Shown piece by piece: positions 45,082 through 53,520 of a stretch of DNA of 64,000 nt. The DNA is taken from the NCBI RefSeq assembly GCF_900086705.1, contig NZ_LT575483.1:2741189-2805188 (forward strand). The letters are read 5' to 3'. A model generated the notes under the pieces. It searched no databases, was not told the DNA's origin, and saw only the letters and a list, made by a program, of their open reading frames with translations. The position numbers and the translations under genes were made by a program. The stretch is from Massilibacillus massiliensis. Lineage in GTDB: Bacteria; Bacillota; Negativicutes; FLKF01. Every line of letters begins with the position of its first letter. Within the stretch, counting starts at the first letter, position 1.

Positions 45082-45297
45082 ATGAAATATTGTGAAGAAT
45101 CGATAGAGAAGTTGATTGAGTATATATCATCCGATAATGAGAGAGGTTTTTGTCCATCAAGAATAGGGTTAAAAGAGCCTAATTAAAAAATTAGTTGGAC
45201 TACAAGTAGTTGTATCTCACTTAGTTGTAAAGACTGCTGGAAACAAGCATTGGCAGGTAATACCCATAAAACAACTCAAACAATCGAGGAGGACTAA
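45082..45297 (+). pseudogene. small cysteine-containing phage gene interrupted by an in-frame TAA
   Basis: ATG 45082 opens 34 codons (MKYCEESIEK... ERGFCPSRIGLKEPN) ending at TAA 45184-45186. The same frame continues without interruption for 36 more codons to TAA 45295-45297, encoding SWTTSSCISLSCKDCWKQAL. The two halves look like one protein of the type FCPSxIGL...CKDCWKxAL seen in phage early genes (from memory), so a single nonsense change is the likely cause. Sequencing error or readthrough are alternatives. Confidence 0.6.
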
Positions 45298-45299
45298 CC

Positions 45300-45551
45300 A
45301 TGATACCCAATGAACGTTTAGACGAAATGATAAAAACAGCAAAATTATTTGCTGACATCTCATGCGGCTTGGAGCTGAATGGGTTGAAAGCTAAAGATAT
45401 TTATGCAGCGTTTGTAGAGCTTAAAGAGTTGCGGGAGATCGCGAAAACTAACGTATTTCAATTAAGGTCAGTATCAGAAGAACAGATAAAGAGTATTGCG
45501 AATTTAATTAATCAATCGCCTTCGCAATTACGAGTATTACAGGAGGAATGA
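45300..45551 (+). CDS. hypothetical phage protein
   Basis: 83 residues, GAGGAGGACTAACC upstream of ATG 45300; all-helical (ERLDEMIKTAKLFADI, EEQIKSIANLINQSPSQLRVLQ). The stop overlaps the upstream ATG of the next gene. No family recognised. Confidence 0.6.
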   Translation: MIPNERLDEMIKTAKLFADISCGLELNGLKAKDIYAAFVELKELREIAKTNVFQLRSVSEEQIKSIANLINQSPSQLRVLQEE

Positions 45552-45553
45552 TT

Positions 45554-45877
45554 ATGGCACCAATGACATGCTCAGATTGTATGAGACGTGGTAAAGTAGT
45601 ATTTATGGTTTATAGTCGCAAGAGCAAGCATTACATATGTCCTGATTGTACAGGCGTTTTTACGCCAATACCGAAAGATGACGACTATGCTGCTAATGCA
45701 ACGAAAAATGAAGTAATGGAACTGATGTATGGCATGTATAAAGCAAATCTCCCGCCCAAGGAGCCCATCCCCGCTGGCGGACCATTAAAAGGTGGCGGCG
45801 GTAGTAAATCTAAAGGACAAAGTAAAAAAGGGCTTATGAAAAAGAAATCGTTAAGTCAACTCTACAGAGAATTATAA
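45554..45877 (+). CDS. small zinc-ribbon protein with glycine-rich tail
   Basis: 107 residues from ATG 45554 (AGGAGGAATG immediately upstream; the ATG at 45548 overlaps that site). CSDCMRRGKVVF and YICPDCTG form two CxxC pairs; the C-terminal region is GGPLKGGGGSKSKGQSKKG then a basic tail. Could bind nucleic acid. Last gene of the early-middle block; followed by AT-rich spacer. Confidence 0.65.
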   Translation: MAPMTCSDCMRRGKVVFMVYSRKSKHYICPDCTGVFTPIPKDDDYAANATKNEVMELMYGMYKANLPPKEPIPAGGPLKGGGGSKSKGQSKKGLMKKKSLSQLYREL

Positions 45878-45924
45878 AAAAATTTAGTAGAAGTTGAAAA
45901 AGTAACACACATTGAAAAATTTAT

Positions 45925-45932
45925 GATATAAT
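45925..45932 (+). promoter_or_regulatory. extended -10 promoter of the cargo gene
   Basis: TGATATAAT-type extended -10 (TATAAT 45927-45932); no good -35. Identical core to the promoters at 30677 and 58989. Confidence 0.5.
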
Positions 45933-45969
45933 GAGAATTGTAGGTGTACCTACTCAATAGTTAAATTTT

Positions 45970-45999
45970 AGTCGCCGGCAAGTTTGTCGGCGACTTTTT
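45970..45999 (+). terminator. hairpin upstream of the cargo membrane gene (terminator/attenuator-like)
   Basis: AGTCGCCGGCA / TGTCGGCGACT with 4-base loop and T-run, lying between the -10 box (45927) and ATG 46016. Its place in the leader suggests it ends upstream transcription or attenuates the cargo gene. GTAGGTGTACCTAC (45940-45953) just upstream is a further palindrome. Confidence 0.65.
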
Positions 46000-46015
46000 A
46001 ATTAGGGGTGTATTT

Positions 46016-46360
46016 ATGAAGTTGTTGGAAGATAAAGATATAAATTTAGAAAAGCTTTATGATTGGTGTGATACTGTACCCCAAAAAGAACGAATTATAC
46101 AATGTGCGCAATTAAAATCTGAGGTAGAAATCTCGTCTGATGTATTAAAAACTATTAATGCGAGATTGGGGATAGCACTTGGTATTATAAATATTATCAT
46201 AGGATATGTTCTTAGTGAATATAAATGGGTAGTTGCATGTGCCATAATATTATCTTCAATATACTTTTTTTACAAACTTAATGAAATGGAAAATAAACTT
46301 CATATTTTACGAAAAAAAGGACTGGAGTGTATAATGATTATGGAATCATTTAACAAATAA
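46016..46360 (+). CDS. small membrane protein of the cargo patch
   Basis: 114 residues. N-terminal soluble helix (to about residue 50), then two membrane spans (LGIALGIINIIIGYVL and WVVACAIILSSIYFFY) and a C-terminal coiled tail. Not recognised. Own promoter and terminator: a moron-type unit, possibly superinfection-related (inference from position only). Confidence 0.65.
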   Translation: MKLLEDKDINLEKLYDWCDTVPQKERIIQCAQLKSEVEISSDVLKTINARLGIALGIINIIIGYVLSEYKWVVACAIILSSIYFFYKLNEMENKLHILRKKGLECIMIMESFNK

Positions 46361-46372
46361 TAATAAACATTT

Positions 46373-46399
46373 AAGCCGTTCTTAACTGGACGGCTTTTT
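46373..46399 (+). terminator. terminator of the cargo membrane gene
   Basis: AAGCCGTTC / GGACGGCTT (46373-46381, 46388-46396) with loop TTAACT (one G-U pair) and T-run. The last codons of the converging minus-strand gene overlap it. Confidence 0.7.
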
Positions 46400-46684
46400 C
46401 TTATGTGAAGGTTTAGAAAATCTGTAGATAATGAATGCAAGAAAAGCGAAGGCATGCGTGATAAATATGCTTTGACCATGTAGCCTGCTAAAATACCAAA
46501 TAAAAGCATACGTTTCTTTTACTTTCCCATGATCTTTTAAATAATAATGACCGTCAGATGCGAAGCCTTGTAGGGCATCTCCACCAAGAAGGAGAGATAT
46601 TATGACAAACGATGCAAAATTTATAAGTGCAACTTTAAATATCTTTTTGCAGATACGTTGTGTTTTAGTTAATTCTTCTTCCAT
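46382..46684 (-). CDS. small membrane protein (minus strand) of the cargo patch
   Basis: 100 residues from ATG 46684 (AAGGTGG 6 bases upstream); the longer ORF to 46738 has no better start. Two hydrophobic segments (KIFKVALINFASFVIISLLLG and SIFITHAFAFLAFIIYRF). Lies opposite to the surrounding operon, so is probably expressed in the lysogen. Function unknown. Confidence 0.65.
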   Translation of the reverse strand: MEEELTKTQRICKKIFKVALINFASFVIISLLLGGDALQGFASDGHYYLKDHGKVKETYAFIWYFSRLHGQSIFITHAFAFLAFIIYRFSKPSHKKKPSS

Positions 46685-46823
46685 AGTTACCACCTTGGAA
46701 ATAAATGTAAATATTATATATTTGACATGCTTTTTCAAAACTCCTTTTTCTTATAATATTTGGCAGGAATATGTTTCCTTTTATCGAAGTGTGTAGTAAT
46801 TTGGTAAAAGGAGATGGCGCGTA

Positions 46824-47543
46824 GTGGAATATGGCTATCCTAAGTTCCCAACAGACGAGGCTTTTAGTGAAATTGCTGTAAAAATATTTCCTTTACAAAG
46901 CTTTAAACAAGTCATAAGTGAAATTAGGAGTAATAAAAAGGTTGATATTTGGGGGTGCTTTTTAAATGGAAAGGATGCTGTAGATTGGACTATTATTCTG
47001 AGTAATAAAATATCTCAAATTCAGTTAAGTTATCCATGTGCATACCATTATGCCGAGAAATTTAATGATGATGTTTGGCATAGAAATAATGAAGAAGAAG
47101 GATGCATTGAATATTTCCCGTATACTCAAAAAGAAGCACTAAATAAAGCAATGTTCGATTTTTTTGCTTATACGTGTTTTTCTGTTGTTTTTTCAGCATT
47201 CGATATTATAGGCCAAGTGGTAAATGGTGAATATAAATTAGGATTCGCTATTACAGATGTTAGCTTTAATAAAATTGTTTGCCCAAAGTTGGAAAATATA
47301 AATAAAAATTTATTTGATACACTTAACAAAATTAAAAAAGGCGATAAATTTGAAAGTGTTAAGTTAAGACATAGTTTTATACATCGTATTCCACCAACAG
47401 AGTTAATCGCTTTTGCTGTTAAGGATAAAGGAAATGTAAAAAGCTTAACTGTAGGTAAATATGTGACTTCAAAAGAAATTATGGAATGCATGAAAGAAGC
47501 AATTGATTGCTTACTTGAAACACTAAATGCAATTAAAAATTAA
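46824..47543 (+). CDS. HEPN-like protein of the cargo patch
   Basis: 239 residues from GTG 46824 (AAAGGAGAT upstream). I recognise a Cthe_2314-type HEPN outline: a helical body and the R-x4-H motif LRHSFIHRIPP at residues 182-187, the catalytic motif of HEPN RNases. The N-terminal half has no clear domain. HEPN proteins act as RNases in toxin-antitoxin and anti-phage systems; no partner gene (e.g. MNT) is adjacent. Between own-strand terminators, unlike the late genes in style. The family call is moderate, since only the motif and helical context support it. Confidence 0.5.
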   Translation: MEYGYPKFPTDEAFSEIAVKIFPLQSFKQVISEIRSNKKVDIWGCFLNGKDAVDWTIILSNKISQIQLSYPCAYHYAEKFNDDVWHRNNEEEGCIEYFPYTQKEALNKAMFDFFAYTCFSVVFSAFDIIGQVVNGEYKLGFAITDVSFNKIVCPKLENINKNLFDTLNKIKKGDKFESVKLRHSFIHRIPPTELIAFAVKDKGNVKSLTVGKYVTSKEIMECMKEAIDCLLETLNAIKN

Positions 47544-47551
47544 AGTTTTCC

Positions 47552-47577
47552 AAAACGCCTCTCCCCGAGGCGTTTTT
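47552..47577 (+). terminator. terminator of the HEPN-like gene
   Basis: Perfect AAAACGCCTC / GAGGCGTTTT stem (47552-47561, 47567-47576) with loop TCCCC and T-run. Confidence 0.9.
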
Positions 47578-47606
47578 CTTATGCCCAAAATCAAGGAGGT
47601 GACACA

Positions 47607-47795
47607 ATGCTCTTACACTGTAATAACCAAAATTGCAAATACAATGACAATCAAACATGTACTGCTGATAAGGTGTTTTACGTTGACAGGCTTTGTGTCA
47701 CGTTCCGAAAACGACCCAGGCATACAAACTATCGTGACATGATGAAAACGCCGTTTAGTCCACGTTGTAGGTGCGAGCGAGAACGGCAAATATAA
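47607..47795 (+). CDS. small DUF1540-like cysteine-rich protein
   Basis: 62 residues from ATG 47607 behind AAGGAGGTGACACA. HCNNQNCKYNDNQTCTADKVFYVDRLC is a Cys-spaced core similar to the DUF1540 group (conserved short metal-binding peptides in low-GC bacteria). Phage-associated; function unknown. Confidence 0.65.
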   Translation: MLLHCNNQNCKYNDNQTCTADKVFYVDRLCVTFRKRPRHTNYRDMMKTPFSPRCRCERERQI

Positions 47796-47914
47796 ATCGA
47801 ATAACGGTACTGTTTTGAAGTGAAATAACAAGCTAATAAATATACAAGCAGATTAATCTGTAAAATCTTGATGCTTTATTCACGATATGCAATTTAAATC
47901 GTATAAATCTATCA

Positions 47915-47990
47915 AAAATCAAGCTAAAATGCTTGTTTTTGTGTATAAAATTGATTTCAACTATCGATAGCCATAATTTATCAATAGTTG
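47915..47990. other. spacer hairpins before the terminase genes
   Basis: CAAGC TAAAAT GCTTG (47921-47936) flanked by A and T runs, terminator-like; then an inverted repeat CAACTATCGATA (47958-47969) / TATCAATAGTTG (47979-47990) with one mismatch, 30 bp before the small terminase. The latter could be a packaging recognition site or a late-gene regulator site. No gene in 47796-48020. Confidence 0.45.
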
Positions 47991-48020
47991 ATGATATTTA
48001 GGGAGTTGGTGATCATGTAG

Positions 48021-48848
48021 ATGACAGTAATAAATGAGCAAGCAGAAAAAGCAAGAGCCGATTACATAGCAGGGATGAAATATAAAGATATCGCTGAAAA
48101 ATACGGTGTCAGTATCAATACCGTGAAGTCCTGGCAAAAACGTCATAAGTGGACCAGAGAGGGTGCACCCAAAACAGAAAAAGGGTGCACCCCAGATAAA
48201 AAAGCAGGTGCACCAAAAGGCAATCGCAATGCTGCTGGTCATGGCGCCCCTGTTGGTAACAAGAATGCTGTCGGTAATAACGGTGGCCCGCCCAAACGAA
48301 ATAAAAATGCTGTGACTACTGGTGAGTTTGAAACAATATGGCTAGATTGCCTTGACGATGACGAACAGGTAATGTATGAAAAAATTGATACAGATGAGCT
48401 TGTCCAAACCGAAGAGGCTATCAGGTTATTAACACTTCGTGAAAGACGAATGCTTAAAAGAATTCAAGATCTTATGAACGGTTTATCCGAAAAAGCTCGC
48501 TCAGTATTTATGGTTAGTAAAGATAAAAAAGAAATCATTCAAGTGTATGATGAAAAAACAGGTAAAATGAGAGAGATAAGTGTAAACAAACCTGTGATGG
48601 ACATAGAGTCAATTAGTGAAACTGAGTGTCGTAAGATTGATGATATTTTAAAACTTGAAGAAGCATTGACCAGGATACAGGATAAGAAGACGAAGCAATT
48701 ACAATTAAAACATGATTTAGAAATTGATAAACAGAAACTTCTGATTGAGCAACAAAAATTAGAAATCTATAAAACAAAAAACAGTGGTGCAAGTAAGGAT
48801 GAGCCAATCAATATTACGATCAAGCGCAAGGTGAAAACCGATGATTGA
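48021..48848 (+). CDS. terS: terminase small subunit
   Basis: 275 residues. N-terminal HTH ([39 protein letters not shown]), followed by the repeated [32 protein letters not shown] segment typical of PBSX/YqaS-type small terminases, then a coiled-coil end. Recognises phage DNA for packaging. Its 3' end overlaps the large subunit start by 8 bases. Confidence 0.9.
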   Translation: MTVINEQAEKARADYIAGMKYKDIAEKYGVSINTVKSWQKRHKWTREGAPKTEKGCTPDKKAGAPKGNRNAAGHGAPVGNKNAVGNNGGPPKRNKNAVTTGEFETIWLDCLDDDEQVMYEKIDTDELVQTEEAIRLLTLRERRMLKRIQDLMNGLSEKARSVFMVSKDKKEIIQVYDEKTGKMREISVNKPVMDIESISETECRKIDDILKLEEALTRIQDKKTKQLQLKHDLEIDKQKLLIEQQKLEIYKTKNSGASKDEPINITIKRKVKTDD

Positions 48849-50124
48849 AGTAGAAAAAGAAGTAAATCCACATTTTGAAGATTTTCTTTTCGATTGGTTA
48901 TACAAATTTTACTTTCTAGTTGGAGGATACGGTTCATCAAAAAGTTATCATGTTGCTTTAAAAATTATCCTAAAATTGCTTGAGGAAAAACGCACTGCGC
49001 TGGTCGTTCGTGAAGTCTATGACACTATACGTGACAGTTGCTTTGCTCTATTTGAAGAAATCATTGTAGATTTAGAATTTGAAGATGAGATTAAAATTGT
49101 AACATCACCGATGCAGATCCGTTTCCCCAATGGCAGCAAGATTATTTTCAAGGGAATGGATAAACCAGCGAAACTAAAATCAATCCATAACGTCAGCATT
49201 GTGTGGATTGAGGAGTGCAGTGAACTGAAATATGCCGGTTTTAAAGAGCTGATCGGGCGGCTACGGCATCCAACATTATCTTTACATATGATTCTTTCTA
49301 CTAATCCTGTTGGCAAATCAAATTGGACTTATAAGCATTTCTTCAAGAATGTAAAAGTAAAAGATGAAGTTCTTTATAAAAAAAGAATTATGGTTATTGG
49401 CAATACGTATTATCATCACTCATTAGCTGATGATAATCTTTTTTTGCCTTACAGCTACATCGAGCAGCTTGAAGAGCTAAAAACATATGACATTGATTTG
49501 TACCGAATTGCTCGTAAGGGGCGGTTTGGTGTAAATGGCACATTAGTATTGCCACAATTTGAAGTGCAGTCAGATAAACGTGTTGAAAATGCGATCAATG
49601 GATTACCAAGCCGCTTTTTTAAAGCCGGCATGGACTTTGGTTTTGAAGAATCTTATAATGCAGTATTACGTATCGCAATCGATGATAAACGTAAATATTT
49701 GTACATCTATTGGGAGTATTATAAAAATAAATGTACAGATGATGTGACTGCATTAGATCTACAGGAATTTGTTGAAACAAAAGAACTGATCAAAGCCGAT
49801 TCAGCAGAGCCTAAAACGATTAAATATTTTAATCAACAGGGTTTTAGGATGTCCGGTGCTAAAAAAGGACCTGCCAGTCGGTTGCAGAACACGAAAAAAG
49901 TTAAGCGCTTTAAGAAAATTATCTGTTCGGCTTGCTGTGAGCACACAATAGAAGAGTTGCAGGATCTAACCTATAAACTGAATAAAGACGGTGAAATTAT
50001 TGAAGATGAATTCAGTATTGATCCGCATACGTTTAGTGCAATATGGTATGCGTTAGATGGTTATGAGGTAGCGAATATTAAAGGATCATATAAAGATTAT
50101 GGCATTCAAACAGGAAAATTCTAA
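48841..50124 (+). CDS. terL: terminase large subunit (PBSX type)
   Basis: 427 residues. Walker A-like [13 protein letters not shown] near residue 23; the nuclease half carries [11 protein letters not shown] and [11 protein letters not shown]. Packages DNA into procapsids and cuts concatemers. Overlaps terS by 8 bases. Confidence 0.93.
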   Translation: MIEVEKEVNPHFEDFLFDWLYKFYFLVGGYGSSKSYHVALKIILKLLEEKRTALVVREVYDTIRDSCFALFEEIIVDLEFEDEIKIVTSPMQIRFPNGSKIIFKGMDKPAKLKSIHNVSIVWIEECSELKYAGFKELIGRLRHPTLSLHMILSTNPVGKSNWTYKHFFKNVKVKDEVLYKKRIMVIGNTYYHHSLADDNLFLPYSYIEQLEELKTYDIDLYRIARKGRFGVNGTLVLPQFEVQSDKRVENAINGLPSRFFKAGMDFGFEESYNAVLRIAIDDKRKYLYIYWEYYKNKCTDDVTALDLQEFVETKELIKADSAEPKTIKYFNQQGFRMSGAKKGPASRLQNTKKVKRFKKIICSACCEHTIEELQDLTYKLNKDGEIIEDEFSIDPHTFSAIWYALDGYEVANIKGSYKDYGIQTGKF

Positions 50125-50139
50125 GAAAGGAGGATGCTG

Positions 50140-51561
50140 ATGGCTGTAAGAAGAAAACAGGTTAAAAAAGTAAAAAAGCAGATGAGTGAGTATCAAATTG
50201 TTAAACATGCAGCGCCTTTCTTGGGTGATATCTCGGATAAGTATCTGCTGCTCAAAGATGCATATTCCGGGACCGGCGGGTTTGAAGATGGGACATATCT
50301 TGTACCGCATCCGCGTGAACCTCTTGATAAATATGTGCGGCGATGTTTTATGGCTTACTACTGCAATTACACAAAACCCTGCATAGATGCACATGTGAAT
50401 CCGATTTTCAAGGAATATCCTGTACGCAAATATAATGCGAATCCTTTTTTTGATGAATTTTTGAAAAATGTTGATGGGAAAGGAACTAAAATTGACAGGT
50501 ACATGAAACGCACTGCAATTAAGGCTAAATTGTTTGGTTGTGTATTTGGAATTGTAGATAATTACATAGAGCAAGCAAGTGATTTTGAAGAAGCAATTAG
50601 AAATCGTACATTTCCGTATATGTACATTGTTAGGCCGAATCAAATCGAAGACTGGGCAACCGATCAATTTGGGAATATCATGATGTTTAAATATAAGTTA
50701 AGATATACTGAGCTTGTAAATGAAAACAAAATTTCTAAATCGGTTATCTGGACATGGACAAATGATAAATGGATCAAGGTTGATGAACACGGCAGGCAGG
50801 AGGGGGATAATCCAATTGGTATAATTCCTGTAGTTCCTCTGTTTGGGGCATTAAATGATGAGGACGATGATATTACCCCTCAATCAGAATTTTATCCAAT
50901 TGCAAAAACAAACCTCGCTATATTCAATGCTTGTAGTGAGCTTCGGGAACGTAATCGTAACCAGGCCTTTAGTTTACTGACCTATCCGATCGGAGAAGGC
51001 GACGATTATGAAACTGCTAATGAAATCGCTATAGGCACAACAGATATGCTTGTTTACAAAGCCGGTTCTAGTAGAGGTCCAGAGTACATTTCGCCGGATT
51101 CGGCACCAAGTCAGATGCTTTTAGACGAAATCAAAAACATGGTGCAGGAAATATACCGTATGGCTGAACGTGCGAATGTTACCGGCGTACAAGAACAAAC
51201 ATCCGGAATAGCAAAAGAGTGGGACAACCAATCTACCAATCAAACAATTGCAGAGTTCGCGAAAAGTCTTGAAGAATTTGAAGAAAAAATTGCAATCCTT
51301 TTTGGGCGATATATTAATAAAGATCTTGATTATGCTTCGACTTATAATAGTGAATTTGGTGTTGTTGATACCTCAGCGGAGCTTGATAAGGTAACAAAAG
51401 CGCTGATGCTGAACATCGGGGGTAAATTTAATAAAGAAGTTAAGAAACAAGCCGCCCGCGTTGTATTAAATGAGCTTGATGATGATGAGCTTAATGCAAT
51501 TTTGGATGAAATCGATCAGCAGTCCGATGATATAGATTACAGCAAATCTGAGGATGATTAA
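50140..51561 (+). CDS. portal protein (SPP1 gp6-like)
   Basis: 473 residues from ATG 50140 (AAGGAGG six bases upstream; ATG 50134 overlaps the site). DKYVRRCFMAYYCNYTKPCIDAHVNPIF and the C-terminal DELDKVTKALML fit the phage portal family. Forms the dodecameric portal at one capsid vertex. Follows terL by 15 bp. Confidence 0.9.
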   Translation: MAVRRKQVKKVKKQMSEYQIVKHAAPFLGDISDKYLLLKDAYSGTGGFEDGTYLVPHPREPLDKYVRRCFMAYYCNYTKPCIDAHVNPIFKEYPVRKYNANPFFDEFLKNVDGKGTKIDRYMKRTAIKAKLFGCVFGIVDNYIEQASDFEEAIRNRTFPYMYIVRPNQIEDWATDQFGNIMMFKYKLRYTELVNENKISKSVIWTWTNDKWIKVDEHGRQEGDNPIGIIPVVPLFGALNDEDDDITPQSEFYPIAKTNLAIFNACSELRERNRNQAFSLLTYPIGEGDDYETANEIAIGTTDMLVYKAGSSRGPEYISPDSAPSQMLLDEIKNMVQEIYRMAERANVTGVQEQTSGIAKEWDNQSTNQTIAEFAKSLEEFEEKIAILFGRYINKDLDYASTYNSEFGVVDTSAELDKVTKALMLNIGGKFNKEVKKQAARVVLNELDDDELNAILDEIDQQSDDIDYSKSEDD

Positions 51562-51563
51562 AT

Positions 51564-53150
51564 ATGGCTGACTTCAATAAAGATGATTTTCGCGAAGCGG
51601 TCAGAAATATTGTGAAAGGGTACGGATCCAAATACAATACAATAGCAGAAGAGCTTATCAATGTTATTATAAGTAGAATCGAAAAGGGAGAGTTTGTTTC
51701 CGAAGCTGTAGCTGGTGCTTTATCAGATACGGCTTTTTTTAGTGCCAATAAAGCCGAAATTACAAATGCGATGTATCTGGCCGCCTGCTCCGGGTATGGC
51801 GTTCTGCCTTCGATTGTCACAAAAGCCAGTCAGGTAAATATAAAAGATAAGCTTTTATCCGACAGCTGGACTGGCGATAAAATGAACTTGTCCACGCGAT
51901 TGCACGGTACGAATAGCAAAATGAGAGAAACCATAGTTGATACAATTAATTCTAGTATGCTAAACATGCAAAGTGCGCGAGAGATGGCGATGAAGCTTTA
52001 CGACGGCTATAATAGCGGAAACCAAGTAATTCGTGAGGCTAAACTGCCGCAATACCTCGATAATATTCTTCAAAGAATTGACCTTGCGGGTGGCAGTGGT
52101 AAAGTATCTGAAAAATTACGCGGTGAAGCGGAAGCTTTGAAGGCTGCGGTAAAAAATTTAAAAATGCCTGAGCTGCGTACTACGTATAAGAATTTTCTGG
52201 ACGCAGTAACAGCACCAGAATTGAATGCTGCAGTTCTCAATAAAGCAGCCTGGGCAGCAGTGCAGGAAAAAGCACGATATCATGCGATGCGCATTGCTCG
52301 AACCGAATCTGCCAGAGCCTGGTTTGATGGCTTTATAGCTGAAAATCAAGACGACGAAGATGTATGGGGGTACCGGTGGAGATTAAGCAGCCGACATAAA
52401 TTTGTTCCGTTTGATCAATGTGATGTTTGCGCTAATATGAATGTTGGTTATGGCAAAGGCATCTATCCAAAAGGGAAAGTGCCATTTATACCGCGCCATC
52501 CGCATTGCATGTGTATGCTTGAAGTTGTATTTGTTTGGGAGATTGATAAACAAATAAAGTTCAATCCCAATAAAGCTAAAGAATATCTTGATAGTTTGGA
52601 TGTTGGCCAGCAAGCAATGCTATTTGGCTATGACGGTGTAAAGGCATATAAAAGTGGCGCTGACTGGCAAACTATACTTCGTGGTTGGGATGGGTTTAAT
52701 GAACCCGTAAGTAGATTAAGTAAAGCCGATTTTCAGTTGATACTTAATAATGATAATGGTAATATAAAAGAAATAAGAGAATTTATTCGTTCAGAGGCAC
52801 AGCCTAAAAATATTGATAAGGGTAATCAAGATAAACATATTGAAGGAACGAATAATTACAAACAGAAAGTTGCTGGTCTTAGATCTAAAGGTCAATATGG
52901 GCCTAGTAGAGTTGATTTAAATCTTATTGAAATACAGCAGTTAATCGATACGTTTGCCGGAACTGGGGAAATTAGAACACGGAGATCTGGTGAATGGAAT
53001 CACAAAGAAACAATTTATAATAATGATAAAATTGTTGGTTCTGTTGTAAATAATTTAAACGGTAAAGAAGTTACTACTAGTGTTTTTAAAATTCACTATA
53101 GTAAACGAGGAACTCATATAGTTCCGCATTATCCGAAAAAGGAGGAGTAA
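51564..53150 (+). CDS. MuF-type minor head protein with C-terminal toxin-like domain
   Basis: 528 residues. The MuF/SPP1 gp7-type domain (about residues 200-330) ends with CDVCANMNVG and FIPRHPHCMCMLEV, the usual Cys/His zinc core. After about residue 425 the sequence changes to a separate domain: EGTNNYKQKV, LIDTFAGTGEI and IHYSKRGTHIVPHYPK, matching the layout of the Ntox50/BECR-type polymorphic toxins found at the C-termini of MuF proteins. The next gene is a small candidate immunity protein. Head-assembly role is confident; toxin function is inferred. Confidence 0.85.
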   Translation: MADFNKDDFREAVRNIVKGYGSKYNTIAEELINVIISRIEKGEFVSEAVAGALSDTAFFSANKAEITNAMYLAACSGYGVLPSIVTKASQVNIKDKLLSDSWTGDKMNLSTRLHGTNSKMRETIVDTINSSMLNMQSAREMAMKLYDGYNSGNQVIREAKLPQYLDNILQRIDLAGGSGKVSEKLRGEAEALKAAVKNLKMPELRTTYKNFLDAVTAPELNAAVLNKAAWAAVQEKARYHAMRIARTESARAWFDGFIAENQDDEDVWGYRWRLSSRHKFVPFDQCDVCANMNVGYGKGIYPKGKVPFIPRHPHCMCMLEVVFVWEIDKQIKFNPNKAKEYLDSLDVGQQAMLFGYDGVKAYKSGADWQTILRGWDGFNEPVSRLSKADFQLILNNDNGNIKEIREFIRSEAQPKNIDKGNQDKHIEGTNNYKQKVAGLRSKGQYGPSRVDLNLIEIQQLIDTFAGTGEIRTRRSGEWNHKETIYNNDKIVGSVVNNLNGKEVTTSVFKIHYSKRGTHIVPHYPKKEE

Positions 53151-53152
53151 TT

Positions 53153-53377
53153 GTGAAGCATCTTTTAGAGTATTTACATAAAACATTAAAAGTTACATGT
53201 ATTGATGATCAAATCATTGTAGGAGAAGTAACAGATTATACGTGTGCTGATGATAATAAAGATTATCAAGATATTGATTCTGATAGTTTCTCAATATCTC
53301 AAACTACATCGGATGGAGAGCAGTATGGAGTTGAGCTTTATCAGAATGAAATTAAATCAATTGAAATATTAATATAA
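53153..53377 (+). CDS. putative immunity protein of the MuF toxin domain
   Basis: 74 residues from GTG 53153 (GGAGGAG seven bases upstream), 2 bp after the MuF gene. KTLKVTCIDDQIIVGEVTDYT and the acidic loop DDNKDYQDIDSDSFS suggest a small SH3/LSm-like beta barrel. Acidity matches the basic toxin domain, and the position directly downstream followed by a terminator fits an immunity gene. No sequence family is recognised. Confidence 0.55.
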   Translation: MKHLLEYLHKTLKVTCIDDQIIVGEVTDYTCADDNKDYQDIDSDSFSISQTTSDGEQYGVELYQNEIKSIEILI

Positions 53378-53411
53378 AACCACTCACATTTTTTTGCTGA
53401 GTGGTTTTATT
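53376..53411 (+). terminator. terminator after the putative immunity gene
   Basis: AAAACCACTCA (53376-53386) / TGAGTGGTTTT (53398-53408), loop CATTTTTTTGC. It separates the toxin/immunity pair from the scaffold genes. Confidence 0.85.
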
Positions 53412-53520
53412 ATGTCCAAAATTAAATGAGGTGGTGGTGCCATTGATTGCCACAGTTACCGCGAGACATTATTCTTAGCGGTATTTTTTGTATCTATTTT
53501 TAAAAAAGGAGTAGATTTAT

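Noticed and set aside
45540-45554. ATG 45548 as the start of the zinc-ribbon gene
   Set aside because: It lies within its own Shine-Dalgarno region; ATG 45554 has correct spacing.
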